The notes under the pieces are model-generated. The model was not told the DNA's origin, did no database searches, and saw only the letters and a list, made by a program, of their open reading frames with translations. Below, one piece after another: positions 54,905 through 62,575 of a DNA stretch of 64,000 bases. This DNA is from JANQGG01 sp964642175. GTDB taxonomy: Bacteria > Bacteroidota > Chlorobiia > Chlorobiales > Chloroherpetonaceae. The DNA is taken from contig CAZXOK010000003.1 in NCBI GenBank assembly GCA_964642175.1, forward strand, positions 248,001 to 312,000, read 5' to 3'. The position numbers and the translations under genes are program-made. How positions within the stretch are numbered: the stretch's first letter is position 1; each line of letters begins with the position of its first letter.

Positions 54905-56060
54905 TATCCTCCGAGCCGGAAATGACAAATCCACGGCGAATCAGCCATTTTTCCAGAACTTCAGCATCATCATCCCGCTTGAACTGAGCCCGGTTGCCGG
55001 AGCTGAGAGTAATGGTTCGTGGTGTTTTGGAATCGGAAAACTTGATTTGGAAGCTGGCCTTGCTCAACCGGCCGCCATTGGGAATGCTGCGATCCCGCTC
55101 TTCCAAGGATGCAAAGATATCCTCGGCTTTTCGTATCTCAACCTCTTTGTGGGTTCCGCCACGGAAGATCTGAAACTCTTTGAGGCGCACCCAATCGATC
55201 CCTTCAATATCATCACAAAGGATGGATGCTGACCCAGAATCCCGAAGCAGCTCCAGCGTGAATTTGCTCTTCCCGTCTAAAAACTCGGCATCACCAAAAA
55301 AATGGAACCCAAACTTGGTTCGGTATAGTTCCTTTTCACCCTTGGAACGTGCATTCATCCGTATCTCACCGTTCTCAGGGTTGTAAACAATCACGTCATA
55401 TTTTCCGGCCGATAAAAAAGGCTTTTGGATTCGCCGTCCTTGATGATGGATTTCCGGGCGAAGGGCTCACCATGCCGGACAAGGAACCAGACAAACTCTT
55501 CTTTCATATAGACAAATACCTTTGAAGCCCAACCTCGACGCTTCTTGGCAAACCATTCATCCAGAGATGCCTCAAGAGCCTCAATGGTTTCTTCTGTTGG
55601 CTCTTCAAAATCCGGAATGATTTCTCTGGTACATTTGAAATACTCGAAAGAGCGGGGGCGGAAAAGGAACTGCTCGGCATGAAGACGTTCAATAATGTCC
55701 CAATCCTGAACCCAGACCTGTAAAGCCATGTCGCCGTATGCCGCATCTTCAGCGATACTGACATCGATCTCGGTATCTGCATTGGCATCCTATATCAGGT
55801 CGAATCCTTCCGGAGTCGACATCTCATTGATGTATTAAAAGAGCTTCCGACATCTCAGCGGGAGTGCTGGCGTTCAGATTCAGCAGCACATTGCTCATGA
55901 CTGTATAGTCCAGTCCGTTCCTATCGGCTGCCGATGGCAACTCTATCCCTCGCCCGGATAGATATTCGGTGTAGGGCTCAAAAAATGTGATCAGATGGCT
56001 TCGGTCGATCTTCCGAAGCATTTCCGGCTTTGAAAAGCGGCGAAGGTTAAAAGTTGCCAT
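54894..56060 (-). pseudogene. Module gene A: hypothetical of about 388 residues, broken
   Basis: Three pieces join end to end. ATG 56060 opens MATFNLRRFSKPEMLRKID; a one-base surplus near 55833-55836 shifts the frame before INEMSTPEGFDL; TAG at 55790-55792 interrupts before DANADTEIDVSIAED; a base is missing at the T4 run 55401-55404 before YDVIVYNPENGEIRMNA. The N-terminus is helical, the middle holds YMKEEFVWFLVRHGEPFA, the C-terminus has an FGFHFFGDAEFL strand set and a final EVLEKWLIRRGFVI. No recognised family. It follows the glycosyltransferase gene by 16 bases. Confidence 0.65.
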
Positions 56061-56076
56061 TAGTATCTCTTGTTTT

Positions 56077-57180
56077 TTAGCTGTGCTTCACAAGACCATC
56101 GAAAAAATGATCATATGCTTCGATTTGATTATTCCAACAATGCTTCATTAATAAAGAAGAGAGGCTCTTGTCTAAAAATGTTTTATTCTTAAGCACAGCT
56201 GTCAGGTGTCTGTAAAATTTATCGTCAGAATCATACAACACACGGCTATGATAGGATAGCGGAATAAGCTCTGGGTAAGAGAGTCTGTTCGGAAGTATGG
56301 GAAAACAGCCACACTGAATAGCCTCAACTATTGAGAGTCCAAAATTTTCCTGAATGGCCGTGCTTATGACAATATTACCTGATGCAAGAAGTGAGAAATA
56401 TTCCTGACGTGAATTAACGTAACCACGATGTACAATGCGTAGTTGAAGTTGCTCAATATACTCCTCATACTTTGCAGAAGGAGCGGCTGGCGATTCCCCT
56501 AAAAGAATCAATTCAAAATCATGGCCTGCCCGCATACAGAGATTGAGCATTTTCAAAAAGTGGGCTGGCTGCTTGTCATATTCCCAGCGATGATTCCATA
56601 TAATTCGTGGCCTTTCAGCATCCGAAATGGAGTGCAGTGGATAGTCTGCTGTATCAGTTCCCGGATAAATTACGGACGAGCGTTGTTCTGCTCTATTCAA
56701 CCAGTGATTCGAAGAAGTGTTGATTTCTGGCGAATTTTGGAGAAAGAGTTTGACCGCCTGATGATATGCTGTTCTGTGTGAATTGGAATTATAGAGAACA
56801 TGATCAGCTGACACAGTGTTCATAAAGTCAATCCACTCGATATGAAAATCACTCTTCTGATGCGCGTTTTTAGGGTAGGTATGCTGATTTTCATGTGCAT
56901 ATAAAACAACAGGAGGACAATCCAAACCGATTAGGGCTTTTAATTCAGCAATATTGCATAGGCTTGAAACAAACAGCAGATCATAATCTTTCAAACTTTC
57001 ACGACCTATTTTTTCCATGATTTCGATCACACCGGATTTCATTTTCCACCGCCAATGCTTATCCGAAAGTGCAATAAGGCTTATTTCGTGATAAGAGTGT
57101 TTTATCAGACCATCAATAAAATTTTGATGAGATCCTCCATAAAATGTTTCAATGGCTAATATTTTTAATTTTTTCTGCAT
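56077..57180 (-). CDS. Queuosine-tRNA mannosyltransferase-like glycosyltransferase (DUF3524)
   Basis: 367 residues. The N-terminal half has the DUF3524 opening ILAIETFYGGSHQNFIDGL and LLFVSSLCNIAELKAL, then VVLYAHENQHTYP; the C-terminal half is GT4-like: PRIIWNHRWEYDKQPAHFL, LILLGESPAAPSAKYEEY and the donor site TAIQENFGLSIVEAIQCGCFPI with its two glutamates. This is the family of tRNA-queuosine alpha-mannosyltransferase (QTMAN/GTDC1). It is intact, unlike its neighbours. It could mannosylate queuosine in tRNA-Asp, with queuosine supplied by the QueH pathway, but bacterial members may use other acceptors. Confidence 0.85.
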   Translation of the reverse strand: MQKKLKILAIETFYGGSHQNFIDGLIKHSYHEISLIALSDKHWRWKMKSGVIEIMEKIGRESLKDYDLLFVSSLCNIAELKALIGLDCPPVVLYAHENQHTYPKNAHQKSDFHIEWIDFMNTVSADHVLYNSNSHRTAYHQAVKLFLQNSPEINTSSNHWLNRAEQRSSVIYPGTDTADYPLHSISDAERPRIIWNHRWEYDKQPAHFLKMLNLCMRAGHDFELILLGESPAAPSAKYEEYIEQLQLRIVHRGYVNSRQEYFSLLASGNIVISTAIQENFGLSIVEAIQCGCFPILPNRLSYPELIPLSYHSRVLYDSDDKFYRHLTAVLKNKTFLDKSLSSLLMKHCWNNQIEAYDHFFDGLVKHS

Positions 57181-57189
57181 AGTGTTCTC

Positions 57190-57815
57190 TCAAATTCGTT
57201 TACGGCCCACCACTTTGCCGAGAATCCTCAATTCATCTTCAGGTTTGACCCTGATCGGTTTAAGCCTCGGATTCTCCGGGACCAGCTCGATGAACTCATT
57301 ATCAATTTTCAGCTTTTTGACCGTGGCTTCATTGTCAAGCAGAGCAATAACGATATCACAGTCCTCGGCAATTGGCTGACGCCTCACAATGATCAGGTCG
57401 CCGTCATTTATTCCGGCATCTATCATACTGTCGCCCTGTGCATGCAAGGCAAAGCACTTACCTGATCCGACAACGGATGCTTCCACCAGAACCTCGCCTG
57501 TGATGTTCTCATGAGCGAAAATCGGATGACCGGCGGGGCAACCGTGCCGATAATCGGAACCGCCACAAGAGCGACCGCGTTTGTCTGAGGATGCTTGGTC
57601 ACGGTCAGACCGCGAGCCTTGCCTTCCTCTCTTTTCAAATAACCTTTGCGAACCAGCTGGTTGATCCGGTCATGTACACTGGCGTGACTGATTCCAAATG
57701 TTTCGCTCATTTCTTTAACCGTTGGCGGATACCCTTTGGCTGAAACGTACCGGCATATTTCATCAAGTGTTTTCTGCTGCAACGGCGTAATGACGTCTTC
57801 TCTGTTTCTGCCCAT
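57190..57815 (-). pseudogene. lexA: LexA repressor gene with a 2-base insertion at the self-cleavage site
   Basis: N-terminal winged helix (LQQKTLDEICRYVSAKGYPPTVKEMSETFGIS) and C-terminal S24 protease domain (QGDSMIDAGINDGDLIIV with the Ser nucleophile; DNEATVKKL with the Lys) are both clear. The joined length is about 207 residues, as usual. At 57534-57539 the run of four G on the plus strand is two longer than needed: dropping two bases restores VPIIGTVAAGHPIF, that is, the Ala-Gly cleavage bond. As printed, the DNA-binding half would end in a foreign tail and the protease half has no start. Not the host's housekeeping copy, given its place in the island. Confidence 0.85.
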
Positions 57816-57826
57816 AGTTGGAGTTA

Positions 57827-58669
57827 TTACAACAGGCCTTGGTTGGTAAATATTTCAGTAACGATATTGCGGGCCTGTAGGCCATTTGCATTTTCCCCTT
57901 GGGTTAGACATGCAAAAGTAAAGACATTGTCTCCACTTTCCATATAACCAACAAACCATCCCAAGACAAACACGCCTTCCTCGTTCATTCCAGAGCCGGT
58001 CTTTCCATATAAAACACCGTTTTTACCTTCCTTTACTTGCATAACGTCCTTGAGAACTGCCTTTGACTTTTCTGAAAAAGGGAGCTTCCCGTTAACAAGT
58101 TTTTTTACCTGTAGTGCCTGTTCAATGGGTGAAATTAGAATCGTTTTTCGATCTTTTTCAGGCAGCCAGAAAACATCTATGCCCGAAGAAATATCTCGGT
58201 TGCCGTAATGGATTTTGTTGAGCCATTCCTGCATTCTTTCTGGTCCAATCTTCGTTGCCAGTTGTTGAAATGCAGGTACGCATGATGATTGAAAGGCTTC
58301 CTTGAATGTGAGGTTTTTGTTCCAGGCATCCAGAAACCGTTTCTTGCCATCCCATAGATAGAAACTCTCATCTGCTGAAGTTACAAGGGACAACTCCAAC
58401 CCAATTAGAGAGTTCCAAATTTTGAATGTAGAGCACGGGGGAAGCTGCTCGTTTGCGAGTGATGGGTTGTGAATGATTCTGTTTTCCGAGTGAACATCAA
58501 TAATAGCGATGGTGCCTTCAGAACCCTTAAAGGCTTCTTGAAGCAATTTTTGTTCAGAAAGCTTATGACGTTTGGCTGCCGCTTTTTTTTCTAGGACATG
58601 GTTTGAGGTAGAGCATCCGAATAATGCTACCGTGAGGCATAGCGCAATAATGGCTACATGCTTAGGCAT
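57827..58669 (-). CDS. Class D beta-lactamase-family lipoprotein
   Basis: 280 residues from ATG 58669, preceded by AAGGAG; the longer frame to 58735 lacks such a site. Lipoprotein signal with LFGC (Cys19). Serine-hydrolase motifs are STFK at 80-83, SCV at 129-131, YGN at 155-157 and KTG at 223-225; the YGN and tryptophan-rich surroundings are those of OXA-type enzymes, with the carboxylated Lys83. An intact catalytic set predicts penicillin hydrolysis in the periplasm, though BlaR-type sensors share this fold and lack the N-terminal helices only. First gene of the tightly packed minus-strand string; lexA begins 11 bases after its stop. Confidence 0.88.
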   Translation of the reverse strand: MPKHVAIIALCLTVALFGCSTSNHVLEKKAAAKRHKLSEQKLLQEAFKGSEGTIAIIDVHSENRIIHNPSLANEQLPPCSTFKIWNSLIGLELSLVTSADESFYLWDGKKRFLDAWNKNLTFKEAFQSSCVPAFQQLATKIGPERMQEWLNKIHYGNRDISSGIDVFWLPEKDRKTILISPIEQALQVKKLVNGKLPFSEKSKAVLKDVMQVKEGKNGVLYGKTGSGMNEEGVFVLGWFVGYMESGDNVFTFACLTQGENANGLQARNIVTEIFTNQGLL

Positions 58670-58885
58670 ATGGCATTTCTCCTTGTTTTGTGGTGGCAAT
58701 AAACGATAGTCCAGTTTGGGCCGAATAACACACAAATATAAGACCTTATATCCATCAGGTCACGAAATCTTGTAAATAAAACTTCCGACGGATTGAAGTC
58801 CCTCCCGGTAAGTAACCTCCGAAAGTTCCGAGGGTTCGCTTCGGACATGAGTTAGAAACCAGACAATTGGCCGGATGCCAGGCAG

Positions 58886-58930
58886 AGGCGGTTGTGGATG
58901 CTGAAAAACGCGCATCCCAACCGCCTTTTG
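58886..58930 (+). terminator. Long GC-rich hairpin with T tail
   Basis: AGGCGGTTGTGGATGC (58886-58901) pairs with GCATCCCAACCGCCTT (58912-58926 and beyond) with one bulged base, then TTTTGTTTTT. No plus-strand gene precedes it in the island, so it may belong to a lost gene of the recombinase cassette. Confidence 0.6.
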
Positions 58931-58979
58931 TTTTTGGCGCCCGCAGCTTCCCTCATCGGCACCGGCCCAACAGAGGCCC

Positions 58980-59243
58980 TTGCTTGATGTTGAATTAGCA
59001 CCCGAAAACCCTTACTCAAACCAGTTGACCGACGCCCAATTACCGGATGCTGAAGGCATTAACCCGGAGCAGCGGCTGGATGCCATTGCGGGCATTCTGG
59101 CCATTGCCGCCCTCAGGAGTCGATATCGTAAGACTAATAATGCCAATAACTTAAAGAATGTTGCAGATTCTTCCGGAACCTTCGGAGAAGGACTTGATTC
59201 TTCTGCCAGAAAGAGCGTCATTCATGACAACCGAGTCCTGTAA
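58980..59243 (+). CDS. Small hypothetical protein of the DUF2924/recombinase cassette
   Basis: 87 residues, TTG start, no good ribosome site, so the 5' end is uncertain. It contains GINPEQRLDAIAGILAIAAL, RSRYRKTN and ends GLDSSARKSV. As I recall, small ORFs of this type (an R-x-L-I-x-I-L-A-x-A-L helix and a LDSSA-type end) stand directly upstream of DUF2924 genes in other recombinase cassettes. The next gene follows 20 bases later. Confidence 0.55.
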   Translation: MLDVELAPENPYSNQLTDAQLPDAEGINPEQRLDAIAGILAIAALRSRYRKTNNANNLKNVADSSGTFGEGLDSSARKSVIHDNRVL

Positions 59244-59263
59244 ACGAATATAAGGAGTTGAAA

Positions 59264-59769
59264 ATGAATGACTTAAAAAATAAAAAACGGAGCCGACCAA
59301 GACCTCGGTGTTGTGGCAACTGGCAACGCTCCAGAGTATGAGCCTTGATCAGCTCAGAGAGAAGTGGCCGGACCTTTATGGAACCGAGCCACCCCAGTAC
59401 AAGAAGCAGTTTCTGGTTAAACGGCTGGCGCACCGGATTCAGGAGCTCTTTTACGACGGCCTGTCGGAGCAGACCAAATCCCACCTGAAGAAAGTTGCCG
59501 AGACCGATCCGGTGGCAACGGTGATCCGCAAAATCCCTGAAGAACGAAAATCACAGGAAGCCATCCTGCCGGGCACTCGATTTGTCCGGATCTGGAACGA
59601 CCAGTGCTATGAGGTGATCGCCCGGGAAAGTGGCTTTGAATACGACGGCCGCATCTTCAGATCACTGAGCGCCATAGCGAGGGAAATCACAGGCACCCGC
59701 CGGAACGGCAAGATCTTTTTTGGCCTGAAAAACAGTCACAGAAAAAAGGGAGGTGGCCCGAATGCTTAA
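59264..59769 (+). pseudogene. DUF2924-family protein with a frameshift near the start
   Basis: ATG 59264 stands seven bases after AAGGAG and opens MNDLKNKK, but the frame must change at the A6 run 59282-59287 (one base short) to reach TEPTKTSVLWQLATLQSMSLD. The main part is clear: LREKWPDLYGTEPPQYKKQF, LVKRLAHRIQELFYDGL, and the C-terminal GTRFVRIWNDQCYEVIA then SLSAIAREITGTRRNGKIFFGL, as in DUF2924 proteins. An ORF starting GTG 59308 without the tail is also possible. These sit directly before large serine recombinases, as here (overlap 17 bases). Confidence 0.8.
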
Positions 59770-60189
59770 CAATACCAATACACAGAACGGCCAACTCAAA
59801 ACGCTCAGGTGTGCGATCTATACCAGAAAGAGCCACGAAGAAGGCTTGGAACAGGAATTCAATTCACTTGATGCCCTAAGAGAAACTGGAGAGCCATTCC
59901 ATATCGCTATGACGATGGCGGGTTTTCTGGCGGGACCATGGAACGTCCGGCCCTGCAAAGACTGCTGGCTGATATTGATACCGGTAAGATTGATGTCATT
60001 GTTGTGTACAAGATCGACCGATTTTCCCGCTCTCTGCAGGACTTCATGAAGATGATCGAGGTCTTCAACGAAATGGAAGTGAGTTTTGTATCCCTCACGC
60101 AACACTTCAGCACAACCGATTCAACGGGTCGAATGTTTCTGGGCATCCTGATCACCTTTGCCCAGTACGAACGAGAGGTCATCGGCGAG
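59753..60189 (+). pseudogene. Serine recombinase N-terminal domain, frame-broken and truncated
   Basis: The first frame gives LRCAIYTRKSHEEGLEQEF with the catalytic serine (RKS), stopping after SLDALRE at about 59885. The second frame carries YDDGGFSGGTMERPALQRL from 59908, then VYKIDRFSRSLQDFM and FSTTDSTGRMFLGI to YEREVIGE at 60189. About 20 residues between RE and YDD are missing together with a frame change. The zinc-ribbon and DNA-binding C-terminus of large serine recombinases is absent. It is a relic that cannot make an active enzyme as read. Confidence 0.85.
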
Positions 60190-60792
60190 CCCACCGGCGA
60201 ACGCGAGAAATGGGTACTGGCGCTGAAGACCACCGACACCACCGGCCTGACGCTTCCCAACAACGTGATCGAGCGCAAGGTGGTGCACATTTACATATTC
60301 GACCGGGAGTCCGGCGATGTCACGGCAACGGTTCAGGAAAAATCCAATCTGTATCTGCGCGACCCGTTGGGCACACTTCCCGACAGCCGGATAACGGTTT
60401 CCTCCATTACCGAGGATCATCTCTCTTTTGCCACCGCCGAAGGACTCAATTCGCTGTTGCAGAACCTTGCCGAGCGGACCTTCGATCAGGTGCGAAGTTA
60501 TCTGGTCACCGGCTTCGACAGCTTTATCGGCTCGGTGGCCGTCAAATCGGTACGCGGTGAACAGAAAACATACAACATCAGCCAGCGCCGTTATCCGGTC
60601 AACTCCACGCCACTCAAAGAGACCGCGCAGGTGGAAGCCATTGTGGAAATGACCGCCAACATGACCCGTGGCTCGGTCGCCGAAGCGGAGGCATTCACTG
60701 AGCTGCTGACGCGGCTGCGGGCTGACGAGTCGCGCAACCTCGAGCTGCACGCCAGTCTGTTTCAAGATTATCCGGAATTATTGCTTGATTGA
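60190..60792 (+). CDS. Unrecognised 200-residue coding segment fused in frame to the recombinase relic
   Basis: The frame from 59938 passes without stop from YEREVIGE into PTGEREKWVLALKTTDTTG and on to EAFTELLTRLRADESRNLEL. This part is visibly richer in G+C than the island, has good codon structure and no similarity to recombinases. Words such as YIFDRESGDVTATVQEK and VTGFDSFIGSVAVKSV suggest a beta-rich start and helical end. I do not recognise it. It is probably the 3' part of another gene joined by deletion. Confidence 0.55.
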   Translation, partial: PTGEREKWVLALKTTDTTGLTLPNNVIERKVVHIYIFDRESGDVTATVQEKSNLYLRDPLGTLPDSRITVSSITEDHLSFATAEGLNSLLQNLAERTFDQVRSYLVTGFDSFIGSVAVKSVRGEQKTYNISQRRYPVNSTPLKETAQVEAIVEMTANMTRGSVAEAEAFTELLTRLRADESRNLELHASLFQDYPELLLD

Positions 60793-60802
60793 GGGGCAAG
60801 GA

Positions 60803-60840
60803 AAGACCTCCTGAGTTTACGCTCAGGAGGTCTTTGTGAA
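60803..60840. terminator. Bidirectional terminator closing the island
   Basis: AAGACCTCCTGAG (60803-60815) pairs perfectly with CTCAGGAGGTCTT (60822-60834) around TTTACG. It lies between the end of the fused ORF (plus) and the 3' end of the ArsR-type operon (minus). Confidence 0.85.
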
Positions 60841-60848
60841 GAGAGGCT

Positions 60849-60947
60849 TTAGTGGGTCCGGTTGATGATTTGGATTTCATCGCCGATTTTTTTGACAATC
60901 GCTTTCTGCATCATTTCGGAGTGCGGGGAGCATACACCTAAACGCAT
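60849..60947 (-). pseudogene. 3' fragment of a CGGC-domain protein
   Basis: 32 codons from ATG 60947 (MRLGVCSPHSEMMQKAIVKK, then IGDEIQIINRTH). The CxPH-helix and the end in TH after IGDE are those of the CGGC family (PF08821), small putative metal-binding proteins. The N-terminal part of the same kind of protein lies at 61791-61892 on the same strand, on the other side of the nucleoside phosphorylase gene. Confidence 0.65.
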
Positions 60948-60963
60948 GACAGTGCCTTAATAT

Positions 60964-61872
60964 TCAGCTGGTCTGCTTCCATGCGTGAATTGTATGTTCA
61001 ATTAGCTCCAACATTGCCTTGTTGCCGTCAGCCTCGCCTTTTTCAAAATCATTCTCTACAGTAGCCATTTGATTTGTAACATGCGCAAAACAAATTACTG
61101 ACTTCTTTTTTGCTTCGGCAAAAGCGTATAGAGCTGCAGCTTCCATTTCCACCGCTAACAAACCCTCTGATCTTGCGTAAGAAATTGCCTCATCAGTTTC
61201 TCGAAAAGGTGCATCAGTCGTCCATGCGCCGCCTTGTTTAATGTTGAGATTGTTCAGTAAAAGAATACGTCCAAGTTCAAGCATATCGGGAGAAATGGTC
61301 ACATAGTCACTGGCTGGTAGATAATGATAGCTTGTCCCCTCGTCTCGTAAAGCACGATCAATTAGAACGAAATAGGGTGGATTGTTCACGGGAACGATCT
61401 GACCAGCAGAAGTAATGCTCACAAGTAATTGACATCCGGAAGCGAACAACTGCTCAGCTACAAGCACTGCGAACGAAGCACCCACTGCGCACCCAACTAC
61501 ACCGATTACTCCTGCTTCTGTTTCCAGTTCGAACATCTCGGTATGGTAACAGGCCCAGTTTGGGTTGCGTTTGGCACCGATTCGGAGAAGATGACGAGAA
61601 AAGTCTCCATCCGGGTCAAGCAGGCAAATATCTGGAATATGACCCTCTGGAAGGGATTTTTGACGCCGGGCTTCACGGAGTAAGCCAACCGGGGTAAAAA
61701 TTGAGGGTTGTGAATGAGCTTTGCGAACGATGATTGGCCCGCTTTCTTTGTTGCTTTTAGAGGGTGTAGTCAAGGATATTAATCTCTGGTTCAACCTTGT
61801 TGATAATAGTTTTCTTCGGCCGCCACTTTGAAATCCGTATTTCCGGGACATATATCCTCTGTTTGTTGACAT
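60964..61872 (-). CDS. Nucleoside phosphorylase (PNP/UDP family)
   Basis: The frame has 302 codons, but its first 30 or so are CGGC-gene DNA read in another frame; real starts may be TTG 61794 or TTG 61773. The catalytic domain is clear: VVGCAVGASFAVLVAEQL, LLVSITSAGQIVP, then the substrate part LLAVEMEAAALYAFAEA with the nucleoside-binding Met-Glu pair. The usual N-terminal phosphate loop is not obvious. It splits nucleosides with phosphate. The gene sits inside the remains of a CGGC-domain gene, 38-100 bases of which survive at each side. Confidence 0.8.
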   Translation of the reverse strand: MSTNRGYMSRKYGFQSGGRRKLLSTRLNQRLISLTTPSKSNKESGPIIVRKAHSQPSIFTPVGLLREARRQKSLPEGHIPDICLLDPDGDFSRHLLRIGAKRNPNWACYHTEMFELETEAGVIGVVGCAVGASFAVLVAEQLFASGCQLLVSITSAGQIVPVNNPPYFVLIDRALRDEGTSYHYLPASDYVTISPDMLELGRILLLNNLNIKQGGAWTTDAPFRETDEAISYARSEGLLAVEMEAAALYAFAEAKKKSVICFAHVTNQMATVENDFEKGEADGNKAMLELIEHTIHAWKQTS

Positions 61873-61892
61873 CTGATAATACCTACTTTCAT
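61791..61892 (-). pseudogene. 5' fragment of a CGGC-domain protein
   Basis: ATG 61892 overlaps the stop of the upstream methyltransferase by four bases (ATGA) behind GGAGG. It reads MKVGIIRCQQTEDICPGN, TDFKVAAEEN and then runs into foreign codons to a stop after YYQQG. MKVGIIRC-QTED-CPG is the classic start of CGGC-domain proteins, with cysteines 8 and 15. The rest is lost where the phosphorylase gene begins. Confidence 0.75.
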
Positions 61893-62575
61893 TCTTGTTT
61901 TCCTCCTTGATTGTTTCGTTTTATAAAAGAAAGCACGACAAAACTCTCCTCTCTGAGAGCTTGCCTGCTGATATCATCTGTAAAAAAAGCGTCATTCGGC
62001 TTCGGCAGAATACAACCATTTTCGGCCTGAAAGGTGAACCCGTTGCTCTCAGCCAGCATCCTGATTTCTGGTGCTGTGTAGAAGCGGGCGGAAGAATAGA
62101 ATGAATGCCCTTGTTCCCCTCTTCGGGAATGATAGATTCCCCATGGACTGTCCGCCGGAATGACACCGGTAATAAACCGTCCATCCCTTTTAATTACCCG
62201 ATGACATTCTCGAAGTGTTATGCCAGGGTCATCAAGGAACCAGATCGTGCATACCATGATTGCACCATCAAACACGGTATCTTCAAAAGTCAGATTCTCT
62301 CCGAATGCCAAAGCGGCGTTGATACCTCGTTTCGCCGCCATTGCAACCATGGCCGGGGATGGATCGATACCCGTTTCTATTCCAAGAGCATCCGCAAAGC
62401 GACCGGGACCGACTCCTATCTCAAGCCAACTTCCCGTCGGTGGTTCAAGTGCCTGCTTGAGGCAGCCCAGCTCCAGCGAAAAAATCGCGGAGCCTCCTAC
62501 AGAATCAAACCATTGATCATATTCGGCGCTGTAATTTTCGAATGGACACTTACTGTTTCTATTTGCTGGATTCAT
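61889..62575 (-). CDS. Class I SAM-dependent methyltransferase
   Basis: 228 residues. Motif I is WLEIGVGPGRFADALG near 46, motif II IDPSPAMVAMA, then FDGAIMVCTIWFLDDP and the post-motif HRVIKRDGRFITGVIPAD. It is a Methyltransf_11-like enzyme; substrate unknown. In this operon type (with ArsR and DsrE-like proteins) such enzymes may methylate arsenic or another metalloid, but the cysteine triplet of ArsM is not present. It starts one base after the ArsR stop, and its stop overlaps the CGGC start. Confidence 0.82.
   Translation of the reverse strand: MNPANRNSKCPFENYSAEYDQWFDSVGGSAIFSLELGCLKQALEPPTGSWLEIGVGPGRFADALGIETGIDPSPAMVAMAAKRGINAALAFGENLTFEDTVFDGAIMVCTIWFLDDPGITLRECHRVIKRDGRFITGVIPADSPWGIYHSRRGEQGHSFYSSARFYTAPEIRMLAESNGFTFQAENGCILPKPNDAFFTDDISRQALREESFVVLSFIKRNNQGGKQE

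Noticed and set aside
23870..55792. TAG recoded as an amino acid
   Set aside because: Several amber stops lie within frames, but TAG also ends intact genes (for example at 533 and 2445), so ordinary nonsense changes are simpler.
58745..58980. Integron attachment site upstream of the beta-lactamase
   Set aside because: A GTTAG-like word is present but no paired core sites or integrase; the only clear structure is the hairpin at 58886.
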